From: Thiofilum sp.
GTDB taxonomy: Bacteria > Pseudomonadota > Gammaproteobacteria > Thiotrichales > Thiotrichaceae
Direction: 5' to 3'
Assembly: GCF_016711335.1 (NCBI RefSeq)
Contig: NZ_JADJTF010000006.1
Coordinates: 1-35,216 of the forward strand
Length of the DNA stretch: 35,216 bases
Both the position numbers and the translations under genes were made by a program. Positions 14,515 through 24,439 of this stretch are shown piece by piece (the stretch's first letter is position 1; every line of letters begins with the position of its first letter). Under the pieces are notes generated by a model that saw only the letters and a list, made by a program, of their open reading frames with translations, was not told the DNA's origin and did no database searches.

Positions 14515-14548
14515 TGGCGGGGGAATTCAAACCCCGCCATACTTCTTT
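14515..14548 (+). terminator. Rho-independent terminator
   Basis: TGGCGGGG (14515-14522) pairs perfectly with CCCCGCCA (14532-14539), loop of 9 nt, followed by TACTTCTTT. It lies between the stop at 14507 and the ribosome site of the next gene. Confidence 0.8.
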
Positions 14549-14559
14549 AGGGGTATATC

Positions 14560-15336
14560 ATGGCAACTTCTATGACTTTGTCGCAGTTAATGAGTGCAAC
14601 ACGTCAACGAGCTGACATGTTCCCCGTTGGTTACACACCATCACTTACAAATACAGATTACTTTGTTACTGACCCAGAATTAATCAGCTACATAAATCAA
14701 TCTTACTTCGAGTTGTATGACTTATTAGTCACTACATATGAAGACTATTATGTAGCTGACCCATTAATTATACCCACAGATGGTACAACAAACCTATACC
14801 CGTTACCTGATGGAGTATTATATAGCGCAGCTAAAGAGTTCTATAAGGTTTTAGGTGTTGATCTAGGACTAAACAATTCTGGAAACGCTTTTGTAACCCT
14901 TAAGAAGTTCGATTTTATTGGTAGGAATAGATATCTATATCCACAGCTAACAAGTACTTACTTAGGAGTTTTTAATCTTAGGTATAGAGTTGTTGGTAAT
15001 AACCTAATGCTAATACCTACTCCATCTGCTGGTCAGTATATACGCATGTGGTACATCCCTAGAATGCAGACTCTTACTGCTCTTGCAGATGTTGCTGATG
15101 GTGTATCAGGATGGACTGAGTACATCATTACAGATGCTGCTATTAAGTGTGCGCAAAAAGAAGAGACTGATGTAACAGTGCTTGCTATGCAGAAGGCTGC
15201 ATTGATTAAACGGATAGAAGAGACTGCAATGAATAGAGATGCTGGGCAGCCAGATACTATTTCTAATGTTAGGTCTCAATTAGAGCGTTGGGGTGGCGAC
15301 TTTGGAACTGGAAACACTCCGATGGGTGGATACTGA
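14560..15336 (+). CDS. Head-tail connector / adaptor protein (putative)
   Basis: A 258-residue protein at the place of the podophage adaptor (P22 gp4 or T7 gp11 role), joining portal and nozzle. It opens with MTLSQLMSATRQRADM and DPELISYINQSYFELYDLL, then has a beta region (IPTDGTTNLYPLPDGVL, NNLMLIPTPSAGQYIRMWYIP) and a C-terminal helix (DAAIKCAQKEETDVTVLAMQ). This order is familiar from phage structural proteins annotated as virion or adaptor proteins. AGGGG lies 9 nt before the ATG. The last base is shared with the next start. Confidence 0.65.
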   Translation: MATSMTLSQLMSATRQRADMFPVGYTPSLTNTDYFVTDPELISYINQSYFELYDLLVTTYEDYYVADPLIIPTDGTTNLYPLPDGVLYSAAKEFYKVLGVDLGLNNSGNAFVTLKKFDFIGRNRYLYPQLTSTYLGVFNLRYRVVGNNLMLIPTPSAGQYIRMWYIPRMQTLTALADVADGVSGWTEYIITDAAIKCAQKEETDVTVLAMQKAALIKRIEETAMNRDAGQPDTISNVRSQLERWGGDFGTGNTPMGGY

Positions 15337-15650
15337 TGTTAAGTAGAATCCAAACTACAGACCAAGAAATACAGCTTATACAGGATAATGTAGATAAAGC
15401 ATTAACACCGTTACAGTCTATTCCAATGGTTGGTGGTGCGGTTGTTTCTACTTCTTTAATATCAGGTCAAGATAACCTAATAAGGCATGGACTAGGAAGG
15501 CTACCAAAGCTATTCCTAGTAGGAAATTTAAACGCTAATTCTGTTGTATGGTCCCCCGATACTTCTACATTAAATAATGCATCTAGTGACAGTATTTTTA
15601 TAAACTTAAGGTGTAGCTCTGACTGCACCATTAGCCTTTGGGTGGCATAA
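15336..15650 (+). CDS. Small beta-rich virion protein
   Basis: A 104-residue protein from the ATG at 15336, which overlaps the previous stop and has GGGTGGA in front; a TTG at 15288 would only add a tail inside the adaptor gene. Core motif NLIRHGLGRLPKLFLVGNLN then ISLWVA, which is a pattern (NxxxHGLGRxPxGxxVV ... tLwV) often found in small phage tail or capsid proteins. Likely a structural part between adaptor and nozzle. Confidence 0.65.
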   Translation: MLSRIQTTDQEIQLIQDNVDKALTPLQSIPMVGGAVVSTSLISGQDNLIRHGLGRLPKLFLVGNLNANSVVWSPDTSTLNNASSDSIFINLRCSSDCTISLWVA

Positions 15651-15651
15651 T

Positions 15652-18600
15652 ATGGCTCCTCTGCAAGATCAAGTACTCCCAGTAGATCTTGGATCAGGTG
15701 TAGATACCAAAACGGACCCTAAGCTTGTAATTCCTGGAAAGCTTTTAAGATTAGAAAATGCTGTTTTTACTAAGTCTAAAAGACTATCTAAGCGCAACGG
15801 GTACGCTAAGTTGTCTGAAACTATTGCATCTGTTGGTACGTTATCTAGCCCTAGATTATGCCATAGCTTAAACGATGAGCTCCTAGTATCTGATGGTGGG
15901 AAGTTATTGTCATGGTCGCCCACAGAAGACGCATGGATGGCCAGAGGTGAATATACATCTGTTGATTTATCTAGATCTGTTATAGATCAGGCAAACCCAT
16001 CTAGCGGAGCTACTGACTGCGCTGTTATGGGTCAATATGCCCTTTATGGTTGGTCAACAAGTTTACAGGCTTTAACTACTCCAGCTTATTTCTTGCCTCA
16101 AGTACTGTCTAAGACTTATGGAAGTGTTGTAGATCTAAATACAGGAGCAGTAATAAGTGTAGGTGGTACGGATACAAGCACAGGGTCACAGCTACTATCT
16201 ACAAAAACTGTAATAAATTACACAGTAGTAAAGTGTGTAAGACTAAGTACAACAGCCCTTGCCATAATTTATACAAATGCAGACCTAACAGCTATTGTAA
16301 GTAGAGTTGTGCAGTTTGGTGGCTCTGGTGTTGTCACGTTTTCTAATGAAACAACAATATCTACATCATACAATGGTTATTCTTTTGATGTAGCAAACAC
16401 AGCTACAGGAGCTGCAATAATGTATTCAACAGCAGCAGGAATAACTGTTAGCTTATTAAATACATCTGGAGCTGTTACCTCTTCTGCTACAATTGCAGAT
16501 GCTGGAGCTTCTTCTCCGTTTCACATTTCTATAGATGCAGCCGGTCTCATTTGGGCTTATTGGTGTAACGATACAAGGCAAGACATTAAGTACGCTGTTT
16601 ATGATAGCTCTCTGACTCCTGTTTTAACTATTACTACAATCGTTAACTCGGCCAGTATTTTTGATAGAGTAAACAATTTAATATCAGTATCAACCTCTGT
16701 AACCACTCAAGATCTATACTATGGGACTTTAGAAACATTAATAGATAAAACAACTGTAGTAAGTGTTGATACATCTGGCACAGTAGGATCATTAGATTTA
16801 TTTGCTAGAGGTGTTTGCCCGTTTTCTAGACCAATAACAATAGGTTCTGATAGTTATTCTGTATTTGCCTATAGAGGTTTTGACTCTGGAGTAGATCAGC
16901 AGCTAACAGTTAAGAACTCATTCCCTACAGCATTTTTGGTTAGGCTAGACACTGATACAAACACAGGAATACCTGCAGTAGTTTCTAGGTTTGCTACTGG
17001 GTTTGCTAACTCACAGATATTTATAGGTGCAGCAGATGGTGTATATAAAACTGGTACTGGTGAAATATCATACGCTCCTAACCTAGAGTCTCTAAGCCTA
17101 ACAAGTTTTATCATGGGTATGGGAGTAGTAACCCAAGAATACCCAACTGATGCTTATATAGGTGGCACACTTCCACAGCCAGGTGGCCTATGTGGTTCAT
17201 GGTCATATTTTTTTGATACAGACAGTCAAGAGTCATATTCAGCTGTTAACGTTGGTGAGATGGCTATTCTAAATGGTTCTTGTGTACATGCATATGATGG
17301 TTTGCAGGTAAATGAGTTAAACTTTCATACAGTACCAGAAATACAGGCACAAATAGGAGCTGGTACTAGCTCAATTACAGCTGGTACTTATAGCTATATT
17401 GCTATTTACCAATGGACTGATGCTAATGGAAACCTACATCAATCTACTCCATCGGTTCCATATACTATAAACGTTTTAGCAACAGAAGTTGTTGATGTTA
17501 CTGTTACAACTGCATACCTTTCGCAAAAAGAGGGTGTATCTGTAGCGATATATAGAACAAAGGAAGCTGGTAGTGGCGCTGGTGGTAATTACTTTCTAGT
17601 TACTAACCCTGTGTTCTTATTAGATGCATCTGCAGCTAATGCTGAGGTTGTTACATTCTCTGATTATTTATCTGATACATTAATTAATGGTAACCCATTA
17701 GCTTATACATACCCTGGTAGTTCTGTATTAGAGAATAGTGCGCCGCCTCCATCTATGAACTTATTGGCTCACAATAATAGGCTATGGATGGCCGACGCTG
17801 AAGAGCCGAGTTCTGTTTGGTATACAAAATCATTTCAACAGTTTGTTGGTGTATCACCAAGTGCGTTCTTAGTAGATCAAATAGACCATAAGTTTGGAAA
17901 TATTACTGGCCTAGGTGAGATGGACGAGAAGTTGGTTATATTTAAAGAAGAGGGTATATTTTATAGGTCAGGTGATGGAGCTAATGACAATGGACAATCA
18001 TCAACACTATCTTTTCCTCAGTTTGTACCTTCTGATGTTGGTTGTATTTCACACAAGAGCATAGTTACAACGCCAAATGGTATAATGTTTAAATCTGGTA
18101 AGGGTATATATGTTATGTCCCGTGGGCTACAGGTAATGTATCTTGGTCTAGAGGTCGAACAATATAATTCCCAATTCATAACCTCTGCTAAGCTAATAGA
18201 TGGTAAGTCTCAAATAAGATTCTTGTGCAGCACTGGATTAACACTTGTTTATGATTACATATTTAACCAGTGGTCAACGTTTACTAACCATACTGGATAT
18301 GGGGCAACAAATTGGCAGGGCGCATATACATACGTGACTACTGGCGGCGATGTTTATGTAGAAAACAGTGGTTATTTAGATGATGTAACACAATATACAA
18401 TGCTACTTCAAACATCGTGGCTTGCTCTTGCCTCTGTTCAGGGTTTTCAGAGAGTAAAAAGAGTGTTGGTTCTTGGTGATTATATAAATGGTGCAGATGC
18501 TACGCATGGTTTTTCAGTAAATGCAGCTTATGACTTTAACCCAACACTTACGCTAACAGTTCCTTACTCGTTTGGAGCCGCTTTATCTAGCGGAATAGTA

Positions 18601-18768
18601 CAATATAGAGAACGACTGCAACGTCAGAAGTGTGACTCAGTATCGTTAACTATTCAGGAAATAAATGCATCAGCTTCTGAATCTTATGTAGATATCGTTA
18701 ACCTAAGTTTTGTGGCAGGAGTGAAACGTGGAGCAAACAAGCTTGCACAGCCAGCAACAGTTGGTTAA
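15652..18768 (+). CDS. Tail nozzle / packaged-DNA stabilisation-like protein
   Basis: A 1038-residue, beta-rich protein without signal peptide or membrane segment. The N-terminal GSGVDTKTDPKLVIPGKLLR with LENAVFTKSKRLSKRNGY is typical of podophage nozzle or stopper proteins (P22 gp10 / T7 gp12 role). Repeated blade-like units follow (for example QYALYGWS, IGAADGVYKTGTG, GIFYRSGDG, GKGIYVMSRGLQ), consistent with a beta-propeller. In that role it closes the portal channel after packaging and forms the tail tip tube. The gene overlaps the next one by 41 nt. Confidence 0.75.
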   Translation: MAPLQDQVLPVDLGSGVDTKTDPKLVIPGKLLRLENAVFTKSKRLSKRNGYAKLSETIASVGTLSSPRLCHSLNDELLVSDGGKLLSWSPTEDAWMARGEYTSVDLSRSVIDQANPSSGATDCAVMGQYALYGWSTSLQALTTPAYFLPQVLSKTYGSVVDLNTGAVISVGGTDTSTGSQLLSTKTVINYTVVKCVRLSTTALAIIYTNADLTAIVSRVVQFGGSGVVTFSNETTISTSYNGYSFDVANTATGAAIMYSTAAGITVSLLNTSGAVTSSATIADAGASSPFHISIDAAGLIWAYWCNDTRQDIKYAVYDSSLTPVLTITTIVNSASIFDRVNNLISVSTSVTTQDLYYGTLETLIDKTTVVSVDTSGTVGSLDLFARGVCPFSRPITIGSDSYSVFAYRGFDSGVDQQLTVKNSFPTAFLVRLDTDTNTGIPAVVSRFATGFANSQIFIGAADGVYKTGTGEISYAPNLESLSLTSFIMGMGVVTQEYPTDAYIGGTLPQPGGLCGSWSYFFDTDSQESYSAVNVGEMAILNGSCVHAYDGLQVNELNFHTVPEIQAQIGAGTSSITAGTYSYIAIYQWTDANGNLHQSTPSVPYTINVLATEVVDVTVTTAYLSQKEGVSVAIYRTKEAGSGAGGNYFLVTNPVFLLDASAANAEVVTFSDYLSDTLINGNPLAYTYPGSSVLENSAPPPSMNLLAHNNRLWMADAEEPSSVWYTKSFQQFVGVSPSAFLVDQIDHKFGNITGLGEMDEKLVIFKEEGIFYRSGDGANDNGQSSTLSFPQFVPSDVGCISHKSIVTTPNGIMFKSGKGIYVMSRGLQVMYLGLEVEQYNSQFITSAKLIDGKSQIRFLCSTGLTLVYDYIFNQWSTFTNHTGYGATNWQGAYTYVTTGGDVYVENSGYLDDVTQYTMLLQTSWLALASVQGFQRVKRVLVLGDYINGADATHGFSVNAAYDFNPTLTLTVPYSFGAALSSGIVQYRERLQRQKCDSVSLTIQEINASASESYVDIVNLSFVAGVKRGANKLAQPATVG

Positions 18769-19147
18769 ATTAAGACAGTTTACATGCTCTGACTTAGAAG
18801 AGATATCTTTATGGTTTGAGTCAAGAGATATGGTTACTCCAACAATGGAAGACCTACCTTGTTTTGGTTTAATTGCAGAGGCGGTCTATCCTATAGCTGT
18901 TGGTTTCTTAATTGAAACAGACACAAATCATTGTGTGATAGATTTTTTTTCAGCAGATCCAAGCGAAGAAAAACATATTAGAAATGTAGCACTAGATTTA
19001 ATCTGTGATGGTTTAGTGGCAGCAGCTAGATCTAAGGGTTACTCTAAGATTAAGTGTGACACTCAATTAGATATTATTAAAAAAAGAGCATTAAAACATG
19101 GATGTGCTGAATTGGGCGAGTTCAGTGTTTTCTTAAAGGAGCTATAA
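18728..19147 (+). CDS. GNAT-like protein
   Basis: A 139-residue protein with a GTG start at 18728, set by a strong AGGAG 7 nt upstream; no ATG is available before residue 35. Fold features of GNATs: N-terminal KLRQFTCSDLEEISLWFES, central strands (FGLIAE, AVGFLIET, NHCVIDFFSA), then VALDLICDGLVAAARSKGYSK, and a final ALKHGCAELGEFSVFLKEL. It lacks a clear R-x-x-G-x-G/A acetyl-CoA loop, so it may be an inactive GNAT fold; such proteins occur among podophage virion genes. It is translated out of the nozzle gene. Confidence 0.6.
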   Translation: MEQTSLHSQQQLVKLRQFTCSDLEEISLWFESRDMVTPTMEDLPCFGLIAEAVYPIAVGFLIETDTNHCVIDFFSADPSEEKHIRNVALDLICDGLVAAARSKGYSKIKCDTQLDIIKKRALKHGCAELGEFSVFLKEL

Positions 19148-19972
19148 ATGGGATCAGTAATGAAGGGCCTAGGTATACAGAGTGACTTTCAGGCGTCTAA
19201 TCCGTATGACCAAAGTTATTTACAAACACAGGTACAAAATCAATCAAAGGTTATGCAACAGCAGCAAGACTTAGCTACTATGTTACAAGCTATGGCAGCT
19301 GGTAATGGTCCTAACCCTGCACAGACTCAATACAATCAAAACGTTAGTCAAAATATTCAGGGTGCACAGGGTCTAATTGCATCTCAGAGGGGCTTAAATC
19401 CTGCACTGGCGACTAGAATGGGTGCTAATGTGGCTGCGAACGCAAATCAACAGGCTGCAGGTCAATCTGAATTACTTGGACAACAGCAACAGATTGCAGC
19501 TCTAGGTGGCCTCGGTGATGTTTATGGACAGATGCAGCAAGGTAACCTTCAGGGTCAACAGTTATACGGCCAGCAAAATCTAGGAATGCAGCAATTAAAT
19601 CAACAAACAAAATCAGGAAATGCGTCCCAGATAGGGCAGCTATACGGTTCTATTATTGGAGCTGGTGGTAAGGCTGCTACACAGGGTGCAGCTCATGGTG
19701 GCATGGTTCCATCTCAGGGTGGCGCTCAATCTAAAATTGGTATGATGATGCAGGGTCAGCCAGCAATGCCAATGAACTCTGGTGGAATGATACCAGGACA
19801 GGCTCCTGTGTCTGGTGACTCGGTAAAGAATGACAAGGTACCTATTATGGCTTCTCCTAAAGAGATCATAATTCCTAGATCTATTAGTACAGGTAAGGAT
19901 GCACCAGAAAAGGCCAAGCAGTTTGTTGCGGCTATACTTGCTAGACAGGGAATGAAGGAGAGAAGAAAGTGA
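19148..19972 (+). CDS. Gln-rich internal virion / ejection protein
   Basis: A 274-residue protein, very rich in Gln, Gly and Ala (repeats such as LGQQQQIAALGGLGDVYGQ and QQGNLQGQQLYGQQ). The C-terminal part has GGMIPGQAPVSGDSVKNDKV and PIMASPKEIIIPRSI, a pattern (pGDsxxNDxVpxxxSPxEiviPrs) common at the end of phage ejection or tape-measure-like proteins. Its place, first of three large proteins between nozzle and fibres, corresponds to ejection proteins that leave the capsid with DNA. Its end overlaps the next gene (GTGA). Confidence 0.65.
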   Translation: MGSVMKGLGIQSDFQASNPYDQSYLQTQVQNQSKVMQQQQDLATMLQAMAAGNGPNPAQTQYNQNVSQNIQGAQGLIASQRGLNPALATRMGANVAANANQQAAGQSELLGQQQQIAALGGLGDVYGQMQQGNLQGQQLYGQQNLGMQQLNQQTKSGNASQIGQLYGSIIGAGGKAATQGAAHGGMVPSQGGAQSKIGMMMQGQPAMPMNSGGMIPGQAPVSGDSVKNDKVPIMASPKEIIIPRSISTGKDAPEKAKQFVAAILARQGMKERRK

Positions 19973-21504
19973 ATCTATCTCATTTTAAAAAGATTAGTGA
20001 AGACGACAAGTGTGCAATGCTTATGCATCCAGATGGCCATAAAATATCAGTAGCTAAAGCCATGTTAAATCCTAAGATGCGTAGCATGTTAGGTGAAATG
20101 CCTATGCATATGGCCGAGGGTGGAATGGTAGAAGACCCAGAGAACCCTATGAACTTAGAGGTAATGGACCCACTGTCCCCTGCTATACATACTGATGGCC
20201 GTGCTCCTGCTTCGGCACCAAGTGCTATACCAGAACCAGTGCAACCAGGATTTTTTGATAATATTGGTTCAGCACTACATTGGCCAGGAAGTAGTGCAGT
20301 GGCTGCAGAAGCCCCAAAAGCGCCTCTGCCACCAGCAGGAGAAGAAATTAAGTTTGAAACCGCCTCTGCCCCAATGAATCCACCTATTATGGCGCAAAGG
20401 GCACCTCAGAGTATGGCAGCTCCTATTATAGCTCCTGGAATTATGGAGGGAATGCGTTCTGGAATTGGAATGCAGCAAGCTGGTATACAAGAGGAGGCTG
20501 CAGGACAAGCTAAGCAATCTCAAGCACAGGCAGCATTGTACGAGGATGAGGCTACACAGCTAGAGCGCGTTAGACTTGATAGCCAAGTAAAAATGGATGA
20601 ACTTAATGGCGAGATAACAAAACTAAGCAAGGATGTTACTGATGGCCATATAGACCCAAACAATTGGTGGGCGTCTAAGTCAGATGGTGCAAAAGTTGGA
20701 ACGGTAATAGGTTTGTTACTAGGTGGCATAGGAGCTGGGCTAACTGGTAAAGAGAATATGGCCTCTGAATACATAGATCAGCAGATTAACAGAGATATTG
20801 ATGCACAGAAGGCTAACCTAAATAAGAAGAGTAACCTTCTATCTATGTACTATCAGCAGCTTGGTAATTTAAGAGATGCAGAAGTTATGACCAGAGCTTC
20901 CATGAAAGATCTTTACGCATCTAAAATACAGGCTACAGCTTTAAAAACACAGAACCCAATTATAGCAGCTAGAGCCAAGCAAGCTATTGGTTCTTTAAAG
21001 TTCTCTACAGAAAGAGAACTAGCACCACTTGCAATGAAGCAATCTATACTTGGTGGAATACAGCAAGGTAAGGTTGACCCTTCAGTCGCTGCTAGATTTG
21101 TAGATAAAGAAAATCAACCGGCTGCATATAAAGAAGCCGAACACGCAAAAGAATTACAGAGCCATATAGATAACTTTTCCTCAGCTTTTTGGAATGCTGC
21201 AAACAAGAGGCGCGATGTTAACGAAAACTTATTTGGTCAGGCAGTGTCACAGCTTAATGCTCCTGTAGCAGGTATGGTTAGAATGGTAGAGGGTGGAATC
21301 AGTGACGCTTCTATTAAGAAGTTTCAAGAGCAAATTAACCCTAAAAAAACTGACACAGAAGAGCAGGTACAACAAAGGTATCAAAACGGGATTAATCAGC
21401 TCATGCAAAAGGCTCATTTCCCAGTACTTGAAAGTTACGGCGCATCTCCAAGTATATTACTTAAACCTAGACCTAATCCAAACGCTCGCTACGGAAAGAA
21501 ATAA
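19969..21504 (+). CDS. Internal virion protein with glycine zipper
   Basis: A 511-residue protein with a GTG start, supported by GAAGGAGAG just upstream and the GTGA overlap. First about 170 residues are Pro/Ala/Met-rich and probably extended. Residues about 180-225 form a coiled coil. Then GTVIGLLLGGIGAGLTG (about 245-261) is a glycine-zipper membrane segment, as expected for an ejected protein that forms a channel through the cell envelope. The rest is helical. Second of the three ejection-type genes. Confidence 0.65.
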   Translation: MNLSHFKKISEDDKCAMLMHPDGHKISVAKAMLNPKMRSMLGEMPMHMAEGGMVEDPENPMNLEVMDPLSPAIHTDGRAPASAPSAIPEPVQPGFFDNIGSALHWPGSSAVAAEAPKAPLPPAGEEIKFETASAPMNPPIMAQRAPQSMAAPIIAPGIMEGMRSGIGMQQAGIQEEAAGQAKQSQAQAALYEDEATQLERVRLDSQVKMDELNGEITKLSKDVTDGHIDPNNWWASKSDGAKVGTVIGLLLGGIGAGLTGKENMASEYIDQQINRDIDAQKANLNKKSNLLSMYYQQLGNLRDAEVMTRASMKDLYASKIQATALKTQNPIIAARAKQAIGSLKFSTERELAPLAMKQSILGGIQQGKVDPSVAARFVDKENQPAAYKEAEHAKELQSHIDNFSSAFWNAANKRRDVNENLFGQAVSQLNAPVAGMVRMVEGGISDASIKKFQEQINPKKTDTEEQVQQRYQNGINQLMQKAHFPVLESYGASPSILLKPRPNPNARYGKK

Positions 21505-21507
21505 TCC

Positions 21508-24384
21508 ATGGCTGTTGTAATTAATGCACAAACCGGACTAGCAGAAGACCTACCAGAACAGGACTCTTTAGGCGCTCTTGAGGCAGGCACTCACGAGGTT
21601 GCATTAAATGACCCTGATGGTAACCCTGTTGTTGCTCCTTACTCAGAAGCATCAAAGCTTGTTGCTCAAGGATATACCCAACCAAATACAGAGCAGCTCA
21701 CTAGTTTATTAAACTCTGCAAAATATGGAAGCGGTGTAGAACAGGTTAAGACTGCCTTGGAAGGTGCTGCAAGCGCTGCTACGTTTGGTGCTAGTACTGG
21801 CATAGAGACTGCCCTAGGTGTTGACCCTGAGGCAATCAGAGCACGACGCGAGGAAAACCCAGTAGCTTACGGCGCTGGTGAGATGGCTGGATTAATTGGT
21901 ACATCTCTAATCGGTGTTGGTGAAGGAGCTGCGCTAGCAAGAGCTGGTGAGGCTGTAGGTGCAAGAATAGCAGGTGAAACTGTAGCCGCTAGAGTTGGAA
22001 GTGGCGCAGCAAGAGCGATGGTAGAAAACTCAATCTTTCAATCTGGTGATGAAATATCTAAGATGTTCACTCAAGACCCAGATCAATCAATTGGATCTGC
22101 TGCGGCATCTGTTGGACTAAGTGGGCTTATAGGTGCAGGGATTGGTGGCGGCATTGGTTACGTTTCGCCGCTATGGAAAGCTGTATCTGAGTCTAAATTA
22201 TCTCAATCTCTTGGATCTATAAAAGATCGACTAAACGGAGATGCTCCAGAAATTGCATTAGCAAAAACAATTGCCACAGCAGGGGAAGAGCAAGCAGAAA
22301 AGGCAGCTGTGTCTGGAGTGGGGCCACTCTCATTTGGTGGTATTGGACCAGAAGACCTAGGAGTAATTGAAGCTGATCTTGGCATGAGCATTCCAGCTGA
22401 GGTTAGAGCCGGTCTAAGCAATGACCCAACGGCTAGAGGTCAATTCCAAGTTTTAATGGAAAACAACACCTCAACAGCTCATAAGGTTCAAACAGCTGTA
22501 AATAATTTCCATAGAGAGATAGACAACAAAGTTTTAAGTTCTTTAGGAAAAACAGAAGCAGATGTTGCCGCTACAAGTTCTTTAAGTGCACATGAGGGTG
22601 GTCAAAAAGTATTAACAGAATTAAAATCTGGAATTGAAGAGCGTCTAAAACCAATAAACAAGATTTATGAGGAAGTTGAAAAGGGTTTTAAAGACATCCC
22701 ATTAGATAATTCTCTAAAGGCTAATATTGGTAATAAGATTGGTGATATTGTAGCCGAAGGAAAGTTTGATCTTGTTCCTGGTTCCGAAGAGCAAGCGCTT
22801 ATAAATAAACTATATGAAGGATTAAAAAACTCTTCTTCTATAGATGATTTGCGTAAGGTTTCAGAAATTATAAATAAGGAAGCCGATAGAAAACAGCTTT
22901 ACCATATTGGTAGGAAGGTACGAGATCTAGTAGAAGAGTCTGCCGAGAATGCTGCTGAGGCTCACATGGGGTCTCAGGGTAGCCCTCTGCTTGAAAAGTG
23001 GTTATCAGTTAAGCCAGCATATGGGGCTCTTAAAAGAGAGATTGGCGCATTAAATGATGAGTTAAGGGTGGGTGCTTTCCGTGGTCCTAAAGGTTTTTTA
23101 AAAAATCTATCGGAGATGCATCCAGAACAAATTATATCTAGATTAAACCCTAAAAATAAAGCAGAGGCTGGTGCAATGCTCGAGGGAACGTTCCCAAAAG
23201 CTGCAGAGTCTCTCAAGTCGTATCTTAGGGATTCTCTATTAAAAGACGCATCTAATAAAGCTAAGGGTGACGCTCTTATAAACCCAAAAGTATTTTACTC
23301 TACACTTGAGAAGTCTTCTCCTGAATATAGAAAGTTTTTACTTGGTGATGCAGAAGGTCAGATTGCTAGATTAAAGCAGTTACAAGATGCATTGCCTCCT
23401 GTCATGAACCCATCTGGTACAGCTAAGACCGTTAAAGCACTGATGGGTGACGGTATGACAGGCGGAATAGGCGCTATGGTTGCCGCGCTCATGGGACACG
23501 GTGGACTGGCCACTGTAATGGCTGGGGCTGCTGCTCATGTTGGAAAGCTTGCTTATAGTGAGTCAAAGGATGCTGCTAGACTTGGAATGTTAAAATTCAT
23601 GTCTAATTCTGGTCCTGTTAATGCTCCTGCATTTAAGGCGATGATTGAGGTAGCTAACGCTGTAATTAAAGGCGAGTCATTAATTAATAAAGCTACCAAA
23701 TCAGTTTTTGATGCAGGTGTTAAGGTATTACCTCAAAGTGTTATGCCAAGCCCTGAGAAGAGGGAGAAGCTTGATAAGAAGCTACAAAGTCTAAATCAAA
23801 ACCCAGAGTCACTAATGGGCGTTGGTGGTGACACAGGATACTACTTGCCTGACCATGCAACATCTCTTGCTATGACTGGTAGTAGTGCTGTTCAATACCT
23901 AAACAGTCTTAGACCAGATACATCACCAAAGGCACCATTAGATAAGCCATCTATTCCGTCTAAGGCCGCTAAAGCTAGGTATGACCGCGCTCTTGATCTA
24001 GCAGAGCAGCCTCTACTTATTGTTGAAAGCATAAAGAAGGGCACACTTACTCCAGAGGACATACAGGATGTAAGCACAATGTATCCTGCTTTATACAGCA
24101 AGATTACTAACAAGTTGATGACTGACATGACTGACAGAATTGCTAAGGGTGAAAACATCCCTTACAGAACTAGACTGTCGTTATCTTTATTTATGGGACA
24201 AGGTCTCGATTCAACAATGACGCCCCAGTCAATCATTGCATTTCAGCCTAAGGGGCAACAACAAAACACGCATAATCAATTGGCACCACAAAAGGGCTCT
24301 ATGAAGTCTCTTGGTGAGATTAGCAACATGGAATTAACTCCTCAGCAGGCTAGGGCTACAAACAAAAGAGAGGGTAGCGCTTAA
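21508..24384 (+). CDS. Large internal virion / ejection protein
   Basis: A 958-residue Ala/Gly-rich, mostly helical protein, last and largest of the ejection set. Hydrophobic Gly/Ala segments that could insert in membranes: AGLIGTSLIGVGEGAAL (about 130-146), VGLSGLIGAGIGGGIGYVSP (about 202-221) and MTGGIGAMVAALMGHGGLA (about 650-668). Long helical stretches lie between. No lysozyme or transglycosylase motif is seen, unlike T7 gp16. The role in DNA delivery across the envelope is inferred from place and composition. Confidence 0.65.
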   Translation: MAVVINAQTGLAEDLPEQDSLGALEAGTHEVALNDPDGNPVVAPYSEASKLVAQGYTQPNTEQLTSLLNSAKYGSGVEQVKTALEGAASAATFGASTGIETALGVDPEAIRARREENPVAYGAGEMAGLIGTSLIGVGEGAALARAGEAVGARIAGETVAARVGSGAARAMVENSIFQSGDEISKMFTQDPDQSIGSAAASVGLSGLIGAGIGGGIGYVSPLWKAVSESKLSQSLGSIKDRLNGDAPEIALAKTIATAGEEQAEKAAVSGVGPLSFGGIGPEDLGVIEADLGMSIPAEVRAGLSNDPTARGQFQVLMENNTSTAHKVQTAVNNFHREIDNKVLSSLGKTEADVAATSSLSAHEGGQKVLTELKSGIEERLKPINKIYEEVEKGFKDIPLDNSLKANIGNKIGDIVAEGKFDLVPGSEEQALINKLYEGLKNSSSIDDLRKVSEIINKEADRKQLYHIGRKVRDLVEESAENAAEAHMGSQGSPLLEKWLSVKPAYGALKREIGALNDELRVGAFRGPKGFLKNLSEMHPEQIISRLNPKNKAEAGAMLEGTFPKAAESLKSYLRDSLLKDASNKAKGDALINPKVFYSTLEKSSPEYRKFLLGDAEGQIARLKQLQDALPPVMNPSGTAKTVKALMGDGMTGGIGAMVAALMGHGGLATVMAGAAAHVGKLAYSESKDAARLGMLKFMSNSGPVNAPAFKAMIEVANAVIKGESLINKATKSVFDAGVKVLPQSVMPSPEKREKLDKKLQSLNQNPESLMGVGGDTGYYLPDHATSLAMTGSSAVQYLNSLRPDTSPKAPLDKPSIPSKAAKARYDRALDLAEQPLLIVESIKKGTLTPEDIQDVSTMYPALYSKITNKLMTDMTDRIAKGENIPYRTRLSLSLFMGQGLDSTMTPQSIIAFQPKGQQQNTHNQLAPQKGSMKSLGEISNMELTPQQARATNKREGSA

Positions 24385-24439
24385 ACTTAGTACTAAAGTA
24401 ACCTAGCCTTTATCGAGGCTTAATCCATAAGAGGGTAAT

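Noticed and set aside
24385..24439. Terminator after the large ejection gene
   Set aside because: Only a 5-bp AGCCT/AGGCT hairpin without a T tract; too weak.
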